A DNA stretch of 34,159 nt from a bacterium. Its GTDB lineage: Bacteria; Ratteibacteria; UBA8468; B48-G9; DSTR01. A program made the translations under genes and the position numbers. Positions 7,405-15,649 of this stretch are shown here, one piece after another (the first letter of the stretch is position 1; each line of letters starts with the position of its first letter). Under the pieces are notes generated by a model. It saw only the letters and a list, made by a program, of their open reading frames with translations. It did no database searches and was not told the origin of the DNA. The stretch is taken from assembly GCA_029551285.1 (NCBI GenBank), contig JAKPFT010000097.1:1-34159 (forward strand), written 5' to 3'.

Positions 7405-7959
7405 ATGAAAACGTCAGAAAAGGTAGTAATCTGGAGTTTACTGGGCTTGTTGGTGGTGCTGATAGCCGCCTGGGCCACTTACAAAAAGGGCTGGTGGAGC
7501 CTGCCGGCCAGTCGGGAAATTTACGTGTACTTCGTTCGCCACTCCCGGAATGAAGCCGAGTTAGTACCGGTAAGAAGGAAAAGCAGCGGAAGAAGTCTTC
7601 AGCAGCGTGTGCGACTGGCCGTGGGAGAACTGATTGCCGGTCCCACTGAGGAAGAAAAGAAGGAAGGGCTTTATAACGCGGTGCCAGCCGCAACCAGACT
7701 CCTGGACTGCCGGGTAGAAAATGGCACGGTCTGGCTTGATTTCTCCGCAGAGGTGGAGGAGGGTGGCGGAACCCAGGACATGGAAGAAAGACTGGCCCAG
7801 ATAGTTTTCACCGCTACCCAGTTTGACGAAGCCAGCCAGGTACAACTTTTAATTGAAGGAAAGACCTTAAAATACTTCGGTGGTGAAGGCATCACTGAGG
7901 TGGAACATCCTTTAAAAAGAAGGGATTTTGCCGGGTTCTACTCAGGAGGTAAACCGTGA
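7405..7959 (+). CDS. Membrane-anchored GerMN-domain protein
   Basis: The 184-residue protein has a single N-terminal membrane segment (about residues 7-25, '[18 protein letters not shown]') followed by an extracytoplasmic GerMN domain. Recognisable elements are 'IYVYFVRH' and the central '[25 protein letters not shown]' segment (about 70-95), then 'VWLDFSAEV' and 'QIVFTATQF'. GerMN domains occur in spore-germination GerM and in many non-sporulating envelope proteins; the biochemical role is not settled. The stop overlaps the GTG start of rpmE (GTGA), so it is translationally coupled to a ribosomal gene, which says more about operon packing than function. Confidence 0.85.
   Translation: MKTSEKVVIWSLLGLLVVLIAAWATYKKGWWSLPASREIYVYFVRHSRNEAELVPVRRKSSGRSLQQRVRLAVGELIAGPTEEEKKEGLYNAVPAATRLLDCRVENGTVWLDFSAEVEEGGGTQDMEERLAQIVFTATQFDEASQVQLLIEGKTLKYFGGEGITEVEHPLKRRDFAGFYSGGKP
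7944..7950 (+). promoter_or_regulatory. Strong Shine-Dalgarno site for rpmE
   Basis: AGGAGGT lies inside the end of the GerMN gene, 5 nt before a GTG codon at 7956. It decides the GTG start of rpmE, since no ATG is available at the expected N-terminus. Confidence 0.85.
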
Positions 7960-8156
7960 AGGAAAAAATTCATCCGCGTTACGGGGAAGCCACAATTACC
8001 TGCGCCTGCGGAAATGTGGTCAAGACGCGCTCTACAAAGAAAGAGATCAAGGTGGATATCTGTTCTCGTTGCCATCCGTTTTTCACCGGAAAACAAAAGC
8101 TGGTAGATAGCGCCGGCCGGGTGGAGCGCTTCCGAAAAAAGTATGGGCAACTGTAA
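7956..8156 (+). CDS. rpmE: 50S ribosomal protein L31, zinc-binding form
   Basis: The 66-residue protein is a standard L31: [20 protein letters not shown], then '[18 protein letters not shown]' and a basic tail. Cys16, Cys18, Cys36 and Cys39 make the zinc-ribbon (C+) form, which in other bacteria is the zinc-replete paralogue. It starts with GTG supported by a full Shine-Dalgarno site. It overlaps the GerMN gene by 4 nt and prfA by 14 nt. The rpmE-prfA-prmC-murA neighbourhood is a widespread bacterial arrangement. Confidence 0.96.
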   Translation: MKEKIHPRYGEATITCACGNVVKTRSTKKEIKVDICSRCHPFFTGKQKLVDSAGRVERFRKKYGQL

Positions 8157-9225
8157 TCTGTTGATTAAGGAGAAACAAGAAACGCAGGGCAAACTTTCCC
8201 TGCTTCTGAAGGAATACCAGCACCTTGTCGAGAAAATTGCTTCTGCTTCTGTCAACCGGGCAAAGGAACTGCCAGCCCTTCTGAAAAGAATGGGCGAACT
8301 GGAGCCGGTGGTAAAACTACACCGGGAGAGACAGCAGGTTCTTTCCCGGCTGGCTGAGTGTCAGCTGCTTCTGAAGACTGAACAGGACCCAGAGATAAGA
8401 AAACTGGTCGTAGAAGAAATCGCTGACCTCACCAGACAGCAGGAACAACTTCAAGAAAATCTCCAGAGCTATCTTTTTCCAGGCGACCCGAGCAATGAAA
8501 AAAATGCTATTGTTGAAATTCGGCAGGGCACCGGTGGTGAAGAGGCCTGTCTTTTTGCCCGGGACCTTTTCCGGATGTACAGCCATTACTGCCAGAGGCA
8601 CGGCTTTGAAATTGAGATTTTTGATTCTCATATTTCCGAACGGGGAGGTTTCAAGGAGATTGTTTTCCTGGTGAAGGGAAGAGGGGCTTACGGACGGCTC
8701 AGATATGAAAGCGGGGTACACCGGGTTCAGCGGGTTCCGGAAACAGAAAGCAGCGGTCGCATCCATACCTCAGCCGCCACCGTGGCTGTCTTTCCGGAAG
8801 CCCAGGAAGAAGAAGTGTTGCTTGACCCTAAAGACTTAAAAATCGACACCTTCTGTTCCTCCGGAGCTGGTGGTCAGCATGTCAACAAGACCGCCTCGGC
8901 CGTTCGTATTACCCATCTGCCTTCCGGTATTGTGGTCAGCTGTCAGGATGAACGGTCTCAACTTCAGAATCGAAGCCGGGCCTTAAAAATTTTACGAGCC
9001 AGGTTACGCCAGTTAAACGAAGAAGAACGCAAACGCCGGCTTGACAGCGAAAGAAAAGCCCAGGTGAAAACTGGTGACCGCAGCGAAAAGATAAGAACTT
9101 ACAACTTCCCCCAGAACCGGCTGACCGACCACCGTCTCGGTGTGACCTTTTACCAGTTAGAAAGAATCCTTGATGGCGAACTTGACGAGTTAATCAGCAG
9201 ATGTCAGAAAGCGGAGGTGGTATGA
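8143..9225 (+). CDS. prfA: Peptide chain release factor 1
   Basis: RF1 reads UAA and UAG stop codons and triggers peptide release. The 360-residue length is typical. The N-terminal coiled domain (about 1-100) is followed by '[23 protein letters not shown]'-type sequence. The stop-codon-recognition P-x-T motif is 'VPETES', marking RF1 rather than RF2. The GGQ motif '[15 protein letters not shown]' has Gln245, the residue methylated by PrmC, which is encoded two genes downstream. ATG 8143 overlaps the end of rpmE and has only a weak ribosome site, so translation is probably coupled; TTG 8161 is an alternative start. Confidence 0.97.
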   Translation: MGNCNLLIKEKQETQGKLSLLLKEYQHLVEKIASASVNRAKELPALLKRMGELEPVVKLHRERQQVLSRLAECQLLLKTEQDPEIRKLVVEEIADLTRQQEQLQENLQSYLFPGDPSNEKNAIVEIRQGTGGEEACLFARDLFRMYSHYCQRHGFEIEIFDSHISERGGFKEIVFLVKGRGAYGRLRYESGVHRVQRVPETESSGRIHTSAATVAVFPEAQEEEVLLDPKDLKIDTFCSSGAGGQHVNKTASAVRITHLPSGIVVSCQDERSQLQNRSRALKILRARLRQLNEEERKRRLDSERKAQVKTGDRSEKIRTYNFPQNRLTDHRLGVTFYQLERILDGELDELISRCQKAEVV

Positions 9226-11108
9226 TGCGATACCCATGCCTTGTCCTGGTACTTGCCGGTGGGTTGCTTTCCCTTCCGACCAGAGCGCTGCAGGCTGATC
9301 TGGCGCCGGAGACTTTGAGGAAGGGCTTGACCCTGATTAAGTTAGGCCAGTTGAAGGAGGCAATTTCTCTTTTTGAGCAGGAAACCACAAAACGACCTGA
9401 TGAGGCTCAGGCTTATTTCTATCTGGGACTGGCTCATGAAAAAGCCGGCCATACGGAAGAAGCCCTGGCCGGTTACCGCCGCGCCATTGAACTTAAACCT
9501 AATGAGGCTGATTTCCATTATACCCTGGGGCGTTTTTATCTTTCTCTGGGCGATGAAGAGGCTGCGCTGAAGGAGTTTGAACTGGCCCAGACCAGCGCAC
9601 CTCAATCGCCAGCCGGCGTTCTGGCCGAAAAAGAAAAACGGAAGTTGCAGATGACGTTAAAAGACCGGGCGCTGGTGGAAGACTGGCTTAAGAAAGAAGC
9701 CGAGGCCAAAAAGGCAAAGGAAGCGACAGGGGGCGAAACCGAACTTTCCCCAGAGGGAGGAAAAGAAGGGGCTGCTGGCGAAGCAGCAGGCCAGATAGGG
9801 GAAGAAGCAAAACGGGAGCCGGCCGAAAAACTCATTAAAACCTTACGCCATGGCCGGGAAAGACAGCGCCGGCAAGCTTCAGAGACACTCCTGGCCTACC
9901 CGGCCGAGGAAACGCAACCGTTTGTCCAGATTCTCATAGCTCTACTCCGGCGAGAAAGGGTTGTTGACATCAGAAAAAACATCATTACCCTGGTGGGACA
10001 AACAAAAACCGAACAGGGCACCGAGGCCTTGTTGAGAATCTTCAAAAATCCTCAGGAAGACTTTCAGTACAAACTGGTGGCGCTGGCGAGTCTGGGGAGT
10101 CTTCAGGAAAAAAAGGTCATTCTTGCCCTGAGAACGACGCTGTCGGAAATGGTAGCCAGCCGCGTACGGGAAAGGGAGGAAGCCAGAAAAAATCTGGACA
10201 GCCTCCAGAAACAACTGGAAGAGTTAGAGACGGAAAAATTGACGCTGGAAGCCGAAATTTCTACTCTGGAAACCAGGAGGAACGAACTGCAGAATAAAAT
10301 CTCTGGCGGCTTCCTGGAACCAGGAGCCCCGCCTGGAGTTCCTGGAATGCCGGGACAACCAGCCCCAACGTTGAAACCAGCCGACATCGTCAAAATTCAG
10401 AAAGAGATTAAGACTCTGGAGCAGCAGATTGAAGGAAAAAGGAAGCAGATAGAACTGATTCAGCAAAAACGTCAGGAGGCTGAGGAGAAAAAAATGCGTT
10501 ATCTGAGCCTTCTGGCCAGAAAACAAACACAAACTGGCCAGGAAACAGCTTCAGCAGTACCAGCCGTGATGCCGCCGGAAATGGCTGGACCGGTTGAAGA
10601 AACCGAAGAAGGAAAAAACGAACAACAGTTTGCCCTGGCTTTAATTGACACCCTGGGAAGGCTTAAAGATGAGGAAAGTTTACCGGTTATTCGTAATGCC
10701 TGGCAGGAATACGGTAGCCAGCAGCACCAACTCCTTTACGACCTGGCCCTGGCCAGGCTGGGAGATTTCTCCAGGATGTCATCCCTGCTGGAAAGATTGC
10801 GGGAGGACCTGCCGGAAGGAGAAGCGGAAGCCGAGGTGAAACTGCGTTGCTCCATTATAGAAGTCCTGGGAGAATACCTTAAGGTCAAACCCGACGAGGA
10901 ACTGAAAGAATTACTTCAGTATCTTGCCGAGGAATCCTCTCAGCCTCAACTCAGTGAAGCGGCCAGACAGGTTCTTGGTCTCAAGAAGAGTGAACCAAAA
11001 GAAAAGAAAAAAGCGGCCACCACTGCACAGAAAGGGCCCGGGAAGACCGGCCCTCCGGAGATACCACCCCCTGAATTCGCCAGACCCCCTGCGCCGATTA
11101 CTCGCTGA
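9222..11108 (+). CDS. Exported TPR / HEAT-like repeat protein with coiled coil and Pro-rich segments
   Basis: The protein of about 628 residues begins with a signal peptide (VLVLAGGLLSLPTRALQA, likely cleaved after ALQA). Three TPR motifs follow (about 30-130; for example 'AQAYFYLGLAHEKAGHTEEA'). Next come an acidic Glu/Ala-rich linker, HEAT/PBS-lyase-like repeats (about 195-300), a long coiled coil (about 300-420) broken by a Pro/Gly-rich stretch, more HEAT-like repeats (about 455-590) and a Lys-rich then Pro-rich tail. It is probably a periplasmic scaffold. GGAGGT at 9213-9218 supports ATG 9222 or ATG 9225; ATG 9222 overlaps the prfA stop (ATGA). An ATG at 9201 would precede the ribosome site and is disfavoured. 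I do not recognise a named family. Confidence 0.85.
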   Translation: MMRYPCLVLVLAGGLLSLPTRALQADLAPETLRKGLTLIKLGQLKEAISLFEQETTKRPDEAQAYFYLGLAHEKAGHTEEALAGYRRAIELKPNEADFHYTLGRFYLSLGDEEAALKEFELAQTSAPQSPAGVLAEKEKRKLQMTLKDRALVEDWLKKEAEAKKAKEATGGETELSPEGGKEGAAGEAAGQIGEEAKREPAEKLIKTLRHGRERQRRQASETLLAYPAEETQPFVQILIALLRRERVVDIRKNIITLVGQTKTEQGTEALLRIFKNPQEDFQYKLVALASLGSLQEKKVILALRTTLSEMVASRVREREEARKNLDSLQKQLEELETEKLTLEAEISTLETRRNELQNKISGGFLEPGAPPGVPGMPGQPAPTLKPADIVKIQKEIKTLEQQIEGKRKQIELIQQKRQEAEEKKMRYLSLLARKQTQTGQETASAVPAVMPPEMAGPVEETEEGKNEQQFALALIDTLGRLKDEESLPVIRNAWQEYGSQQHQLLYDLALARLGDFSRMSSLLERLREDLPEGEAEAEVKLRCSIIEVLGEYLKVKPDEELKELLQYLAEESSQPQLSEAARQVLGLKKSEPKEKKKAATTAQKGPGKTGPPEIPPPEFARPPAPITR

Positions 11109-11922
11109 GGCCACGGTTAAACTGGAAGCAGCCGGGGTGGAGGCAGCAGGTTTGACCGCCGAGCTTCTACTTTCCCACCTCCTCAAGAAACCCCGGGTTG
11201 CTCTCTACAGTGAAACTATCTCCTTGACAGCCCGGATGGTTTCTGCTTTCCGCAGGATGGTAAGCCGTCGCGCCAGGCGCGTTCCTCTCCAGTATCTTAC
11301 CGGCCAGGTTGATTTTGCCGGGTTATCCTTTAAGGTTGGTCCGGGCTGTTTTATTCCCCGGCCGGAAACAGAACTCCTGGTGGAAGAAGCCATCGCTATT
11401 TTAAGAAAGAAATCAAAACCGCAAAAAATACTTGACATCGGGACCGGTTGCGGTGCGGTCTGTCTGGCACTGGTTCAGAAAGTTCCCTTAACTTCAGCCG
11501 TAGCCACCGAGGTCAGTCCAGCAGCCCTGAAGCTCGCCCGGCAAAATCGTAAGGCTTTCAGACTGACTGACCGGATAAGGTTTTACCTGACAGATCTTTT
11601 TCCTCCCGTATCGGAAAGGTATGACCTGATTGTCAGCAATCCTCCGTATGTTCCCACCAGTGAGATTGATAGGCTTTCTCCAGAAGTGCAGCAGGAACCG
11701 CACCTGGCCCTGGATGGCGGCCCGGACGGACTGCGCGTTATTCGCCGGATTCTCACCTCGGCGGCTGAGTACTTAAAACCAGATGGGTGGGTTCTTTTAG
11801 AACTGGGGACCGGTCAGTCATTCATTCTGCGCCATCTTTCTTTTCCAGGCCTGGAGTTGGCCGGTTTTCGCCAGGACCTTAGCGGTGTGGAAAGGGTGGC
11901 TATCTACCGGAAAACTGATTGA
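10990..11922 (+). CDS. prmC: Release factor glutamine methyltransferase PrmC
   Basis: PrmC uses S-adenosylmethionine to methylate the Gln of the GGQ motif in release factors. The N-terminal helical domain begins near 'DPLRRLLAEATVKLEAAGV'. The methyltransferase domain shows 'FIPRPETELLVEEA', the SAM loop 'ILDIGTGCGAVCLAL' and the substrate-Gln-binding 'VSNPPYVP' (NPPY). The start is unclear: no ATG occurs upstream of the conserved N-terminus, and the frame stays open far into the TPR gene. GTG 10990 is my choice; TTG 10924, GTG 10954, TTG 10975 or a non-standard start nearer 11070 are alternatives. All imply a long overlap with the preceding gene. Confidence 0.93.
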   Translation: MNQKKRKKRPPLHRKGPGRPALRRYHPLNSPDPLRRLLAEATVKLEAAGVEAAGLTAELLLSHLLKKPRVALYSETISLTARMVSAFRRMVSRRARRVPLQYLTGQVDFAGLSFKVGPGCFIPRPETELLVEEAIAILRKKSKPQKILDIGTGCGAVCLALVQKVPLTSAVATEVSPAALKLARQNRKAFRLTDRIRFYLTDLFPPVSERYDLIVSNPPYVPTSEIDRLSPEVQQEPHLALDGGPDGLRVIRRILTSAAEYLKPDGWVLLELGTGQSFILRHLSFPGLELAGFRQDLSGVERVAIYRKTD

Positions 11923-11923
11923 T

Positions 11924-11952
11924 TTAATACGTCCTTCAGAGTGTGCTAAAAT
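11924..11952 (+). promoter_or_regulatory. Extended -10 promoter giving a probably leaderless murA mRNA
   Basis: TAAAAT (11947-11952) is preceded by the extended -10 TG dinucleotide (TGC, 11944-11946). A weak TTAATA -35-like box lies at 11924-11929. The predicted start near 11959-11961 coincides with ATG 11961, and no ribosome site precedes that ATG. Confidence 0.6.
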
Positions 11953-11960
11953 AAATACCT

Positions 11961-13220
11961 ATGGATAAGTTCGTTATTGAAGGTGGAACACCGTTAAGGG
12001 GAAGCGTAACTGTTTCCGGGGCAAAGAACGCCGCGCTGCCTATTATGGCTGCCAGTATTCTTAGCGAAGAACCGACGGTCATCCACCGTGTTCCGCGGCT
12101 AAGAGATACGGAGACAATGGCGCGCATTCTAACCCACCTGGGTGCTAAAGTCACCTTTACCAACAACACGGTGGTGATTGACCCTTCATCTCTTACCAGA
12201 TGGACCGCCCCTTACGAACTGGTCAGCACCATGCGGGCTTCCATCTGTCTGCTGGGACCGCTGGTGGCTCGCTGTGGTAAGGTCAGGTTTTCCATGCCTG
12301 GAGGCTGTGTGATTGGGCCCCGACCCATTGACCTTCATCTTAAAGGACTGTCCAGGCTGGGCGTGGCGATTGACATTGAAGAAGGTTACATTGTTGGCTC
12401 ATCCCGTAACCTGAAAGGTGTTCCGGTTTTCCTGGGAGGGGCTTTTGGTTCCTCAGTCCTGGCTACCGCTAATATTCTGACTGCGGCAACGCTGGCGCGG
12501 GGAAACACACTGATTGAATTTGCTGCCTGTGAGCCTGAAATTGTTGACCTGGCTATGTTCCTCCGGTCGATGGGAGCTAAGGTTACTGGCGAGGGTTCTC
12601 ACCTCATCCAGGTGAGGGGTGTAAAGAAACTTCACGGCACGGAATACACCCTTATGCCTGACCGCATAGAAACAGGGACCTACCTGCTGGCAGCTGCGGC
12701 CACAGGTGGTTGTATCCGGGTTAACCAGTGCCGGCCGGAACACCTTTTCAGTCTTCTCGACAAACTTGAGGAGGCCGGGCTGGAAGTTACCCGGGGGAAG
12801 AACTGGATTGCGTTGAAGGGAAAGAAATCATGGAAGGCTCTGGATATTGTCACCTGGCCTTACCCTGGATTTCCGACAGACCTGCAGGCGCAGATGATGG
12901 CTTTTCTGACTCTGGCTGAGGGGGTGAGTTCCATCACGGAAAAAGTTTATCCTGACCGTTTCATCCATGTGGGCGAGTTGAACCGGCTGGGTGCTTCTAT
13001 TTCTCTGGACGGACCCAAGGCTCTGGTGAGGGGCGTTAAGAAACTCCACGGAACCAGAGTGATGGCTTCAGACCTGAGAGCCAGCGCGGCTCTGGTAATA
13101 GCCGGTCTGGCGGCTGAAGGGGAAACAGAAGTCTCCAGGATTTACCATCTGGACCGCGGCTATGAAAGGTTTGAGGAAAAACTTAGTACTCTGCAAGCTC
13201 GTATTCGCCGGGTTCACTGA
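11961..13220 (+). CDS. murA: UDP-N-acetylglucosamine 1-carboxyvinyltransferase
   Basis: MurA transfers enolpyruvate from PEP to UDP-GlcNAc, the first committed step of peptidoglycan synthesis. The 419-residue length is standard. Visible motifs are 'SGAKNAALPIMAASIL' (with the Lys-Asn pair), 'MRASICLLGPLVAR' and the loop 'MPGGCVIGPRPIDLHLKG'. Cys116 is present in that loop, so the protein is of the fosfomycin-sensitive type by family knowledge. Further motifs are 'MPDRIETGTYL' and 'GFPTDLQAQMMA'. It opens a murA-dapB-dapL-purE-pfkA operon with its own promoter and an 18-bp gap to dapB. Confidence 0.97.
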   Translation: MDKFVIEGGTPLRGSVTVSGAKNAALPIMAASILSEEPTVIHRVPRLRDTETMARILTHLGAKVTFTNNTVVIDPSSLTRWTAPYELVSTMRASICLLGPLVARCGKVRFSMPGGCVIGPRPIDLHLKGLSRLGVAIDIEEGYIVGSSRNLKGVPVFLGGAFGSSVLATANILTAATLARGNTLIEFAACEPEIVDLAMFLRSMGAKVTGEGSHLIQVRGVKKLHGTEYTLMPDRIETGTYLLAAAATGGCIRVNQCRPEHLFSLLDKLEEAGLEVTRGKNWIALKGKKSWKALDIVTWPYPGFPTDLQAQMMAFLTLAEGVSSITEKVYPDRFIHVGELNRLGASISLDGPKALVRGVKKLHGTRVMASDLRASAALVIAGLAAEGETEVSRIYHLDRGYERFEEKLSTLQARIRRVH

Positions 13221-13238
13221 TGGTCATTCGGGGGTAAC

Positions 13239-14036
13239 ATGAACAAACAGAGAATACCGCTGGTGCTGTCAGGAGCCTGCGGGCGCATGGGGACCACACT
13301 AAGAAACCTGGTGGCCCAATCAGATGAGTTTACTCTTGTCGCCGCGGTAGAACGGGCTGACCACCCGCTTCAGGGTAAAGTGCTGCCGGAGAACCTTCTG
13401 CTCCAGAAAACCTTGCCGGAAGGCCGTTACGTAATTATTGATTTCAGCCTGCCGGAAGCCACCGCGACCCTCCTGGCAGAGGCCTGCCGTCTGCGTAACC
13501 CGCTGGTGATCGGCACCACCGGTCTGCAGGAGCCCCTTAAACAGAAGATCGGGGAAATTTCCTCAACCATCCCGGTTCTTTATGCCAGCAATATGAGTTT
13601 TGGGGTTAACTGCTTTTTTGAGATAGTGAAACAAGCTGCCAGGCTCTTGAACGATTACGAAGTGGAAATCGTGGAAACACATCACCATCATAAGAAGGAT
13701 GCACCCAGCGGTACCGCGACCGAGCTGGCCAGAATAGTCTGTCAGGTCAGAGGTCTGAAGATAGAATCCTGCGGCCGTTACGGCCGCAGCGGGATAACCG
13801 GCGAAAGAAAACCTGAGGAAATTGGTGTTCATGCGCTGCGGCTGGGTGATGTCGTTGGCGAACACACCGTTTTTTTTGGCAAAACAGGAGAGATTATAGA
13901 ACTGTCTCATCGCTGTTACAATCGAACCGCCTTCGCCGCAGGGGCCCTGGCGGCGGCTCGTTTTCTCTGGGGAAAACCACCAGGCCTCTATTCCATGGCC
14001 GAGGTCATCAAAGAACAAACTGGAGAAATTAGATGA
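13239..14036 (+). CDS. dapB: 4-hydroxy-tetrahydrodipicolinate reductase
   Basis: DapB reduces hydroxy-tetrahydrodipicolinate to tetrahydrodipicolinate in the diaminopimelate/lysine pathway. The 265-residue protein has the N-terminal dinucleotide motif 'LSGACGRMG' and 'VIIDFSLPEAT'. It also has 'VIGTTGL', 'ASNMSFGVN' and the catalytic signature 'ETHHHHKKDAPSGTA'. GGGGG upstream of ATG 13239 acts as the ribosome site. Its product is the substrate of DapL, encoded by the next gene, which overlaps by 4 nt (ATGA); the pairing supports both calls. Confidence 0.96.
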   Translation: MNKQRIPLVLSGACGRMGTTLRNLVAQSDEFTLVAAVERADHPLQGKVLPENLLLQKTLPEGRYVIIDFSLPEATATLLAEACRLRNPLVIGTTGLQEPLKQKIGEISSTIPVLYASNMSFGVNCFFEIVKQAARLLNDYEVEIVETHHHHKKDAPSGTATELARIVCQVRGLKIESCGRYGRSGITGERKPEEIGVHALRLGDVVGEHTVFFGKTGEIIELSHRCYNRTAFAAGALAAARFLWGKPPGLYSMAEVIKEQTGEIR

Positions 14037-15196
14037 TTGTGCCGAGTGAACGTCTGCGGAAACTGCCACCGTACCTTTTTGCTGAGATTGACCGTCTCAG
14101 AAAAAAGTTAGTCAGTGAGGGACACGATGTTATCAGTCTTGGGGTTGGCGACCCGGACCAGCCCACCCCGGAACATATCATTGCCGCCTGTCAGCAGGCC
14201 CTGAGAGAACCTCGTTACCACCGCTACCCCCTGGGACACGGAAATCCGACTTTCAGAAGAGCCATTGCTGACTACTATGACCGTTATGACGGAGTCAGGC
14301 TTGATCCCGAAGAAGAAATTTGTGTTCTCATCGGTTCCAAAGAAGGAATTGCTCACCTGCCTCTAGCCCTGCTCAATCCTGGAGATATTTCCCTGGTACC
14401 TGAGCCAGGCTATCCTGTCTATCACATCGGCACCATGCTGGCTGGTGGAACCAGCCACTTCCTTCCCCTTACCGAAAAAAACAGATTTCTTCCTGATTTT
14501 TCCTGCATCCCGACCGAAGTGCTTTCCCGGGCCAAACTTCTCTGGCTGAATTATCCCAATAACCCCACCGCGGTCTTTGCCCCTTCAGAATATCTGCAGG
14601 AAGCGATTGCCTTCTGCCGCAAACACAACATCGTTCTGGCCTACGATGCTGCCTACCGGGAAATTTATTATGACCGGAGACCGGTTAGTTTTCTGTCTCT
14701 GCCCGGAGCCAGAGAGGTGGGGGTGGAATTTCATTCCCTTTCCAAAACCTATAACATGACCGGCTGGCGCGTGGGCTGGGTCTGCGGCAACCGCCACATT
14801 GTCAAAGCCCTGGCCAGCCTCAAAGAAAACATTGACTCCGGAACCTTTGAAGCTCTTCAGGTAGCCGGGACTGTCGCCCTGACCGGCTCTCAGGACTGTC
14901 TGGAGAGATTGCGACAGATCTATCGCCAGCGGCGGGACCTCTTCGCCGGGTGTCTGAAAACCATTGGCTGGTCAGCGGAGCTGCCCCGGGGTACTTTTTA
15001 CTACTGGGTGAAAACACCGTCCGGTGACGCTGTGGGAACCGTTAAGGAACTTCTGGAAAAGGCTCACGTGGTGGCTACCCCGGGAACCGGTTTCGGTCCC
15101 TCGGGAGAAGGTTTTGTCCGTTTTTCTTTGACCGTGCCGGAGGAAAGACTCCGGCTGGCTATCAAAAGAATGGAGGCCCTGTGGAAGAAAAAGTAG
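14033..15196 (+). CDS. dapL: LL-diaminopimelate aminotransferase
   Basis: This class I/II PLP aminotransferase of 387 residues probably converts tetrahydrodipicolinate directly to LL-diaminopimelate with glutamate, bypassing the acylated DapD/C/E route. Motifs are 'DVISLGVGDPDQPTPEHI' near the N-terminus, 'YPLGHGNPTFRRAIADYY', 'WLNYPNNPTAVF' and 'AYDAAYREIYY'. The PLP lysine K238 is in 'SLSKTYNMTGWRVGW', and the substrate arginine near the C-terminus is in 'FVRFSLTVPEERL'. The ATGA overlap with dapB makes DapL much more likely than a generic aspartate aminotransferase. DapL is typical of chlamydiae, some other PVC bacteria, spirochaetes and several anaerobes. Confidence 0.92.
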   Translation: MIVPSERLRKLPPYLFAEIDRLRKKLVSEGHDVISLGVGDPDQPTPEHIIAACQQALREPRYHRYPLGHGNPTFRRAIADYYDRYDGVRLDPEEEICVLIGSKEGIAHLPLALLNPGDISLVPEPGYPVYHIGTMLAGGTSHFLPLTEKNRFLPDFSCIPTEVLSRAKLLWLNYPNNPTAVFAPSEYLQEAIAFCRKHNIVLAYDAAYREIYYDRRPVSFLSLPGAREVGVEFHSLSKTYNMTGWRVGWVCGNRHIVKALASLKENIDSGTFEALQVAGTVALTGSQDCLERLRQIYRQRRDLFAGCLKTIGWSAELPRGTFYYWVKTPSGDAVGTVKELLEKAHVVATPGTGFGPSGEGFVRFSLTVPEERLRLAIKRMEALWKKK

Positions 15197-15636
15197 CCAT
15201 TGTTGTTGGCAGCAAGCATGACCTTGATTTCCTTGAAGGAGCCAGGGAAATCCTGAGCAGCTTCGGGGTGGCCTACGACGTGCTCACTCTCTCAGCACAT
15301 CGCAACCTGGATGCGACCACAGCCTTTGCCGCTGAGGCTGAAAGCAAGGGCTACGGAGTAATCATCGCCTGCGCTGGGATGGCGGCGCACCTGCCGGGGG
15401 TAATAGCTGCGAAGACCCTTCTGCCGGTGATTGGCGTACCTTTACCCACCAGTGATATTCAGGGAATGGACGCTCTCCTGGCTATCGTCCAGATGCCGGC
15501 TGGAGTGCCGGTCGCCACCATGGCGATTGGCCGTGCCGGTGTGAAGAATGCTGCCCTCCTGGCGACAGCCATTCTGGCCAGGAAGTATCCGCGGTTGCGC
15601 CAGGCGCTTCAGGAGTACCGCGAAAAAATAAAGTGA
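15181..15636 (+). CDS. purE: N5-carboxyaminoimidazole ribonucleotide mutase (PurE)
   Basis: PurE converts N5-CAIR to CAIR in purine synthesis. The 151-residue protein shows 'VVGSKHDLDFLEGAREIL' at the phosphate-binding N-terminus, then 'LSAHRNLD', 'IACAGMAAHLPGVIA' and 'PVIGVPL'. It ends with 'SIVQMP'-equivalent 'AIVQMPAGVPVATMAIG'. Compared with the common GSxSD and AGAGGAAHLPG forms, it has GSKHD and CAGMAAHLPG, so it belongs to a divergent class I branch. It starts with GTG 15181 inside the last codons of dapL (16-nt overlap). No purK is nearby, so whether it uses N5-CAIR or AIR plus CO2 is not decided here. Confidence 0.9.
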   Translation: MEEKVAIVVGSKHDLDFLEGAREILSSFGVAYDVLTLSAHRNLDATTAFAAEAESKGYGVIIACAGMAAHLPGVIAAKTLLPVIGVPLPTSDIQGMDALLAIVQMPAGVPVATMAIGRAGVKNAALLATAILARKYPRLRQALQEYREKIK

Positions 15637-15649
15637 GGGAAAAATTGCT

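Noticed and set aside
9201-9221. ATG 9201 as the start of the TPR/HEAT gene
   Set aside because: The ribosome site GGAGGT lies downstream of it and the signal peptide begins at ATG 9222/9225.
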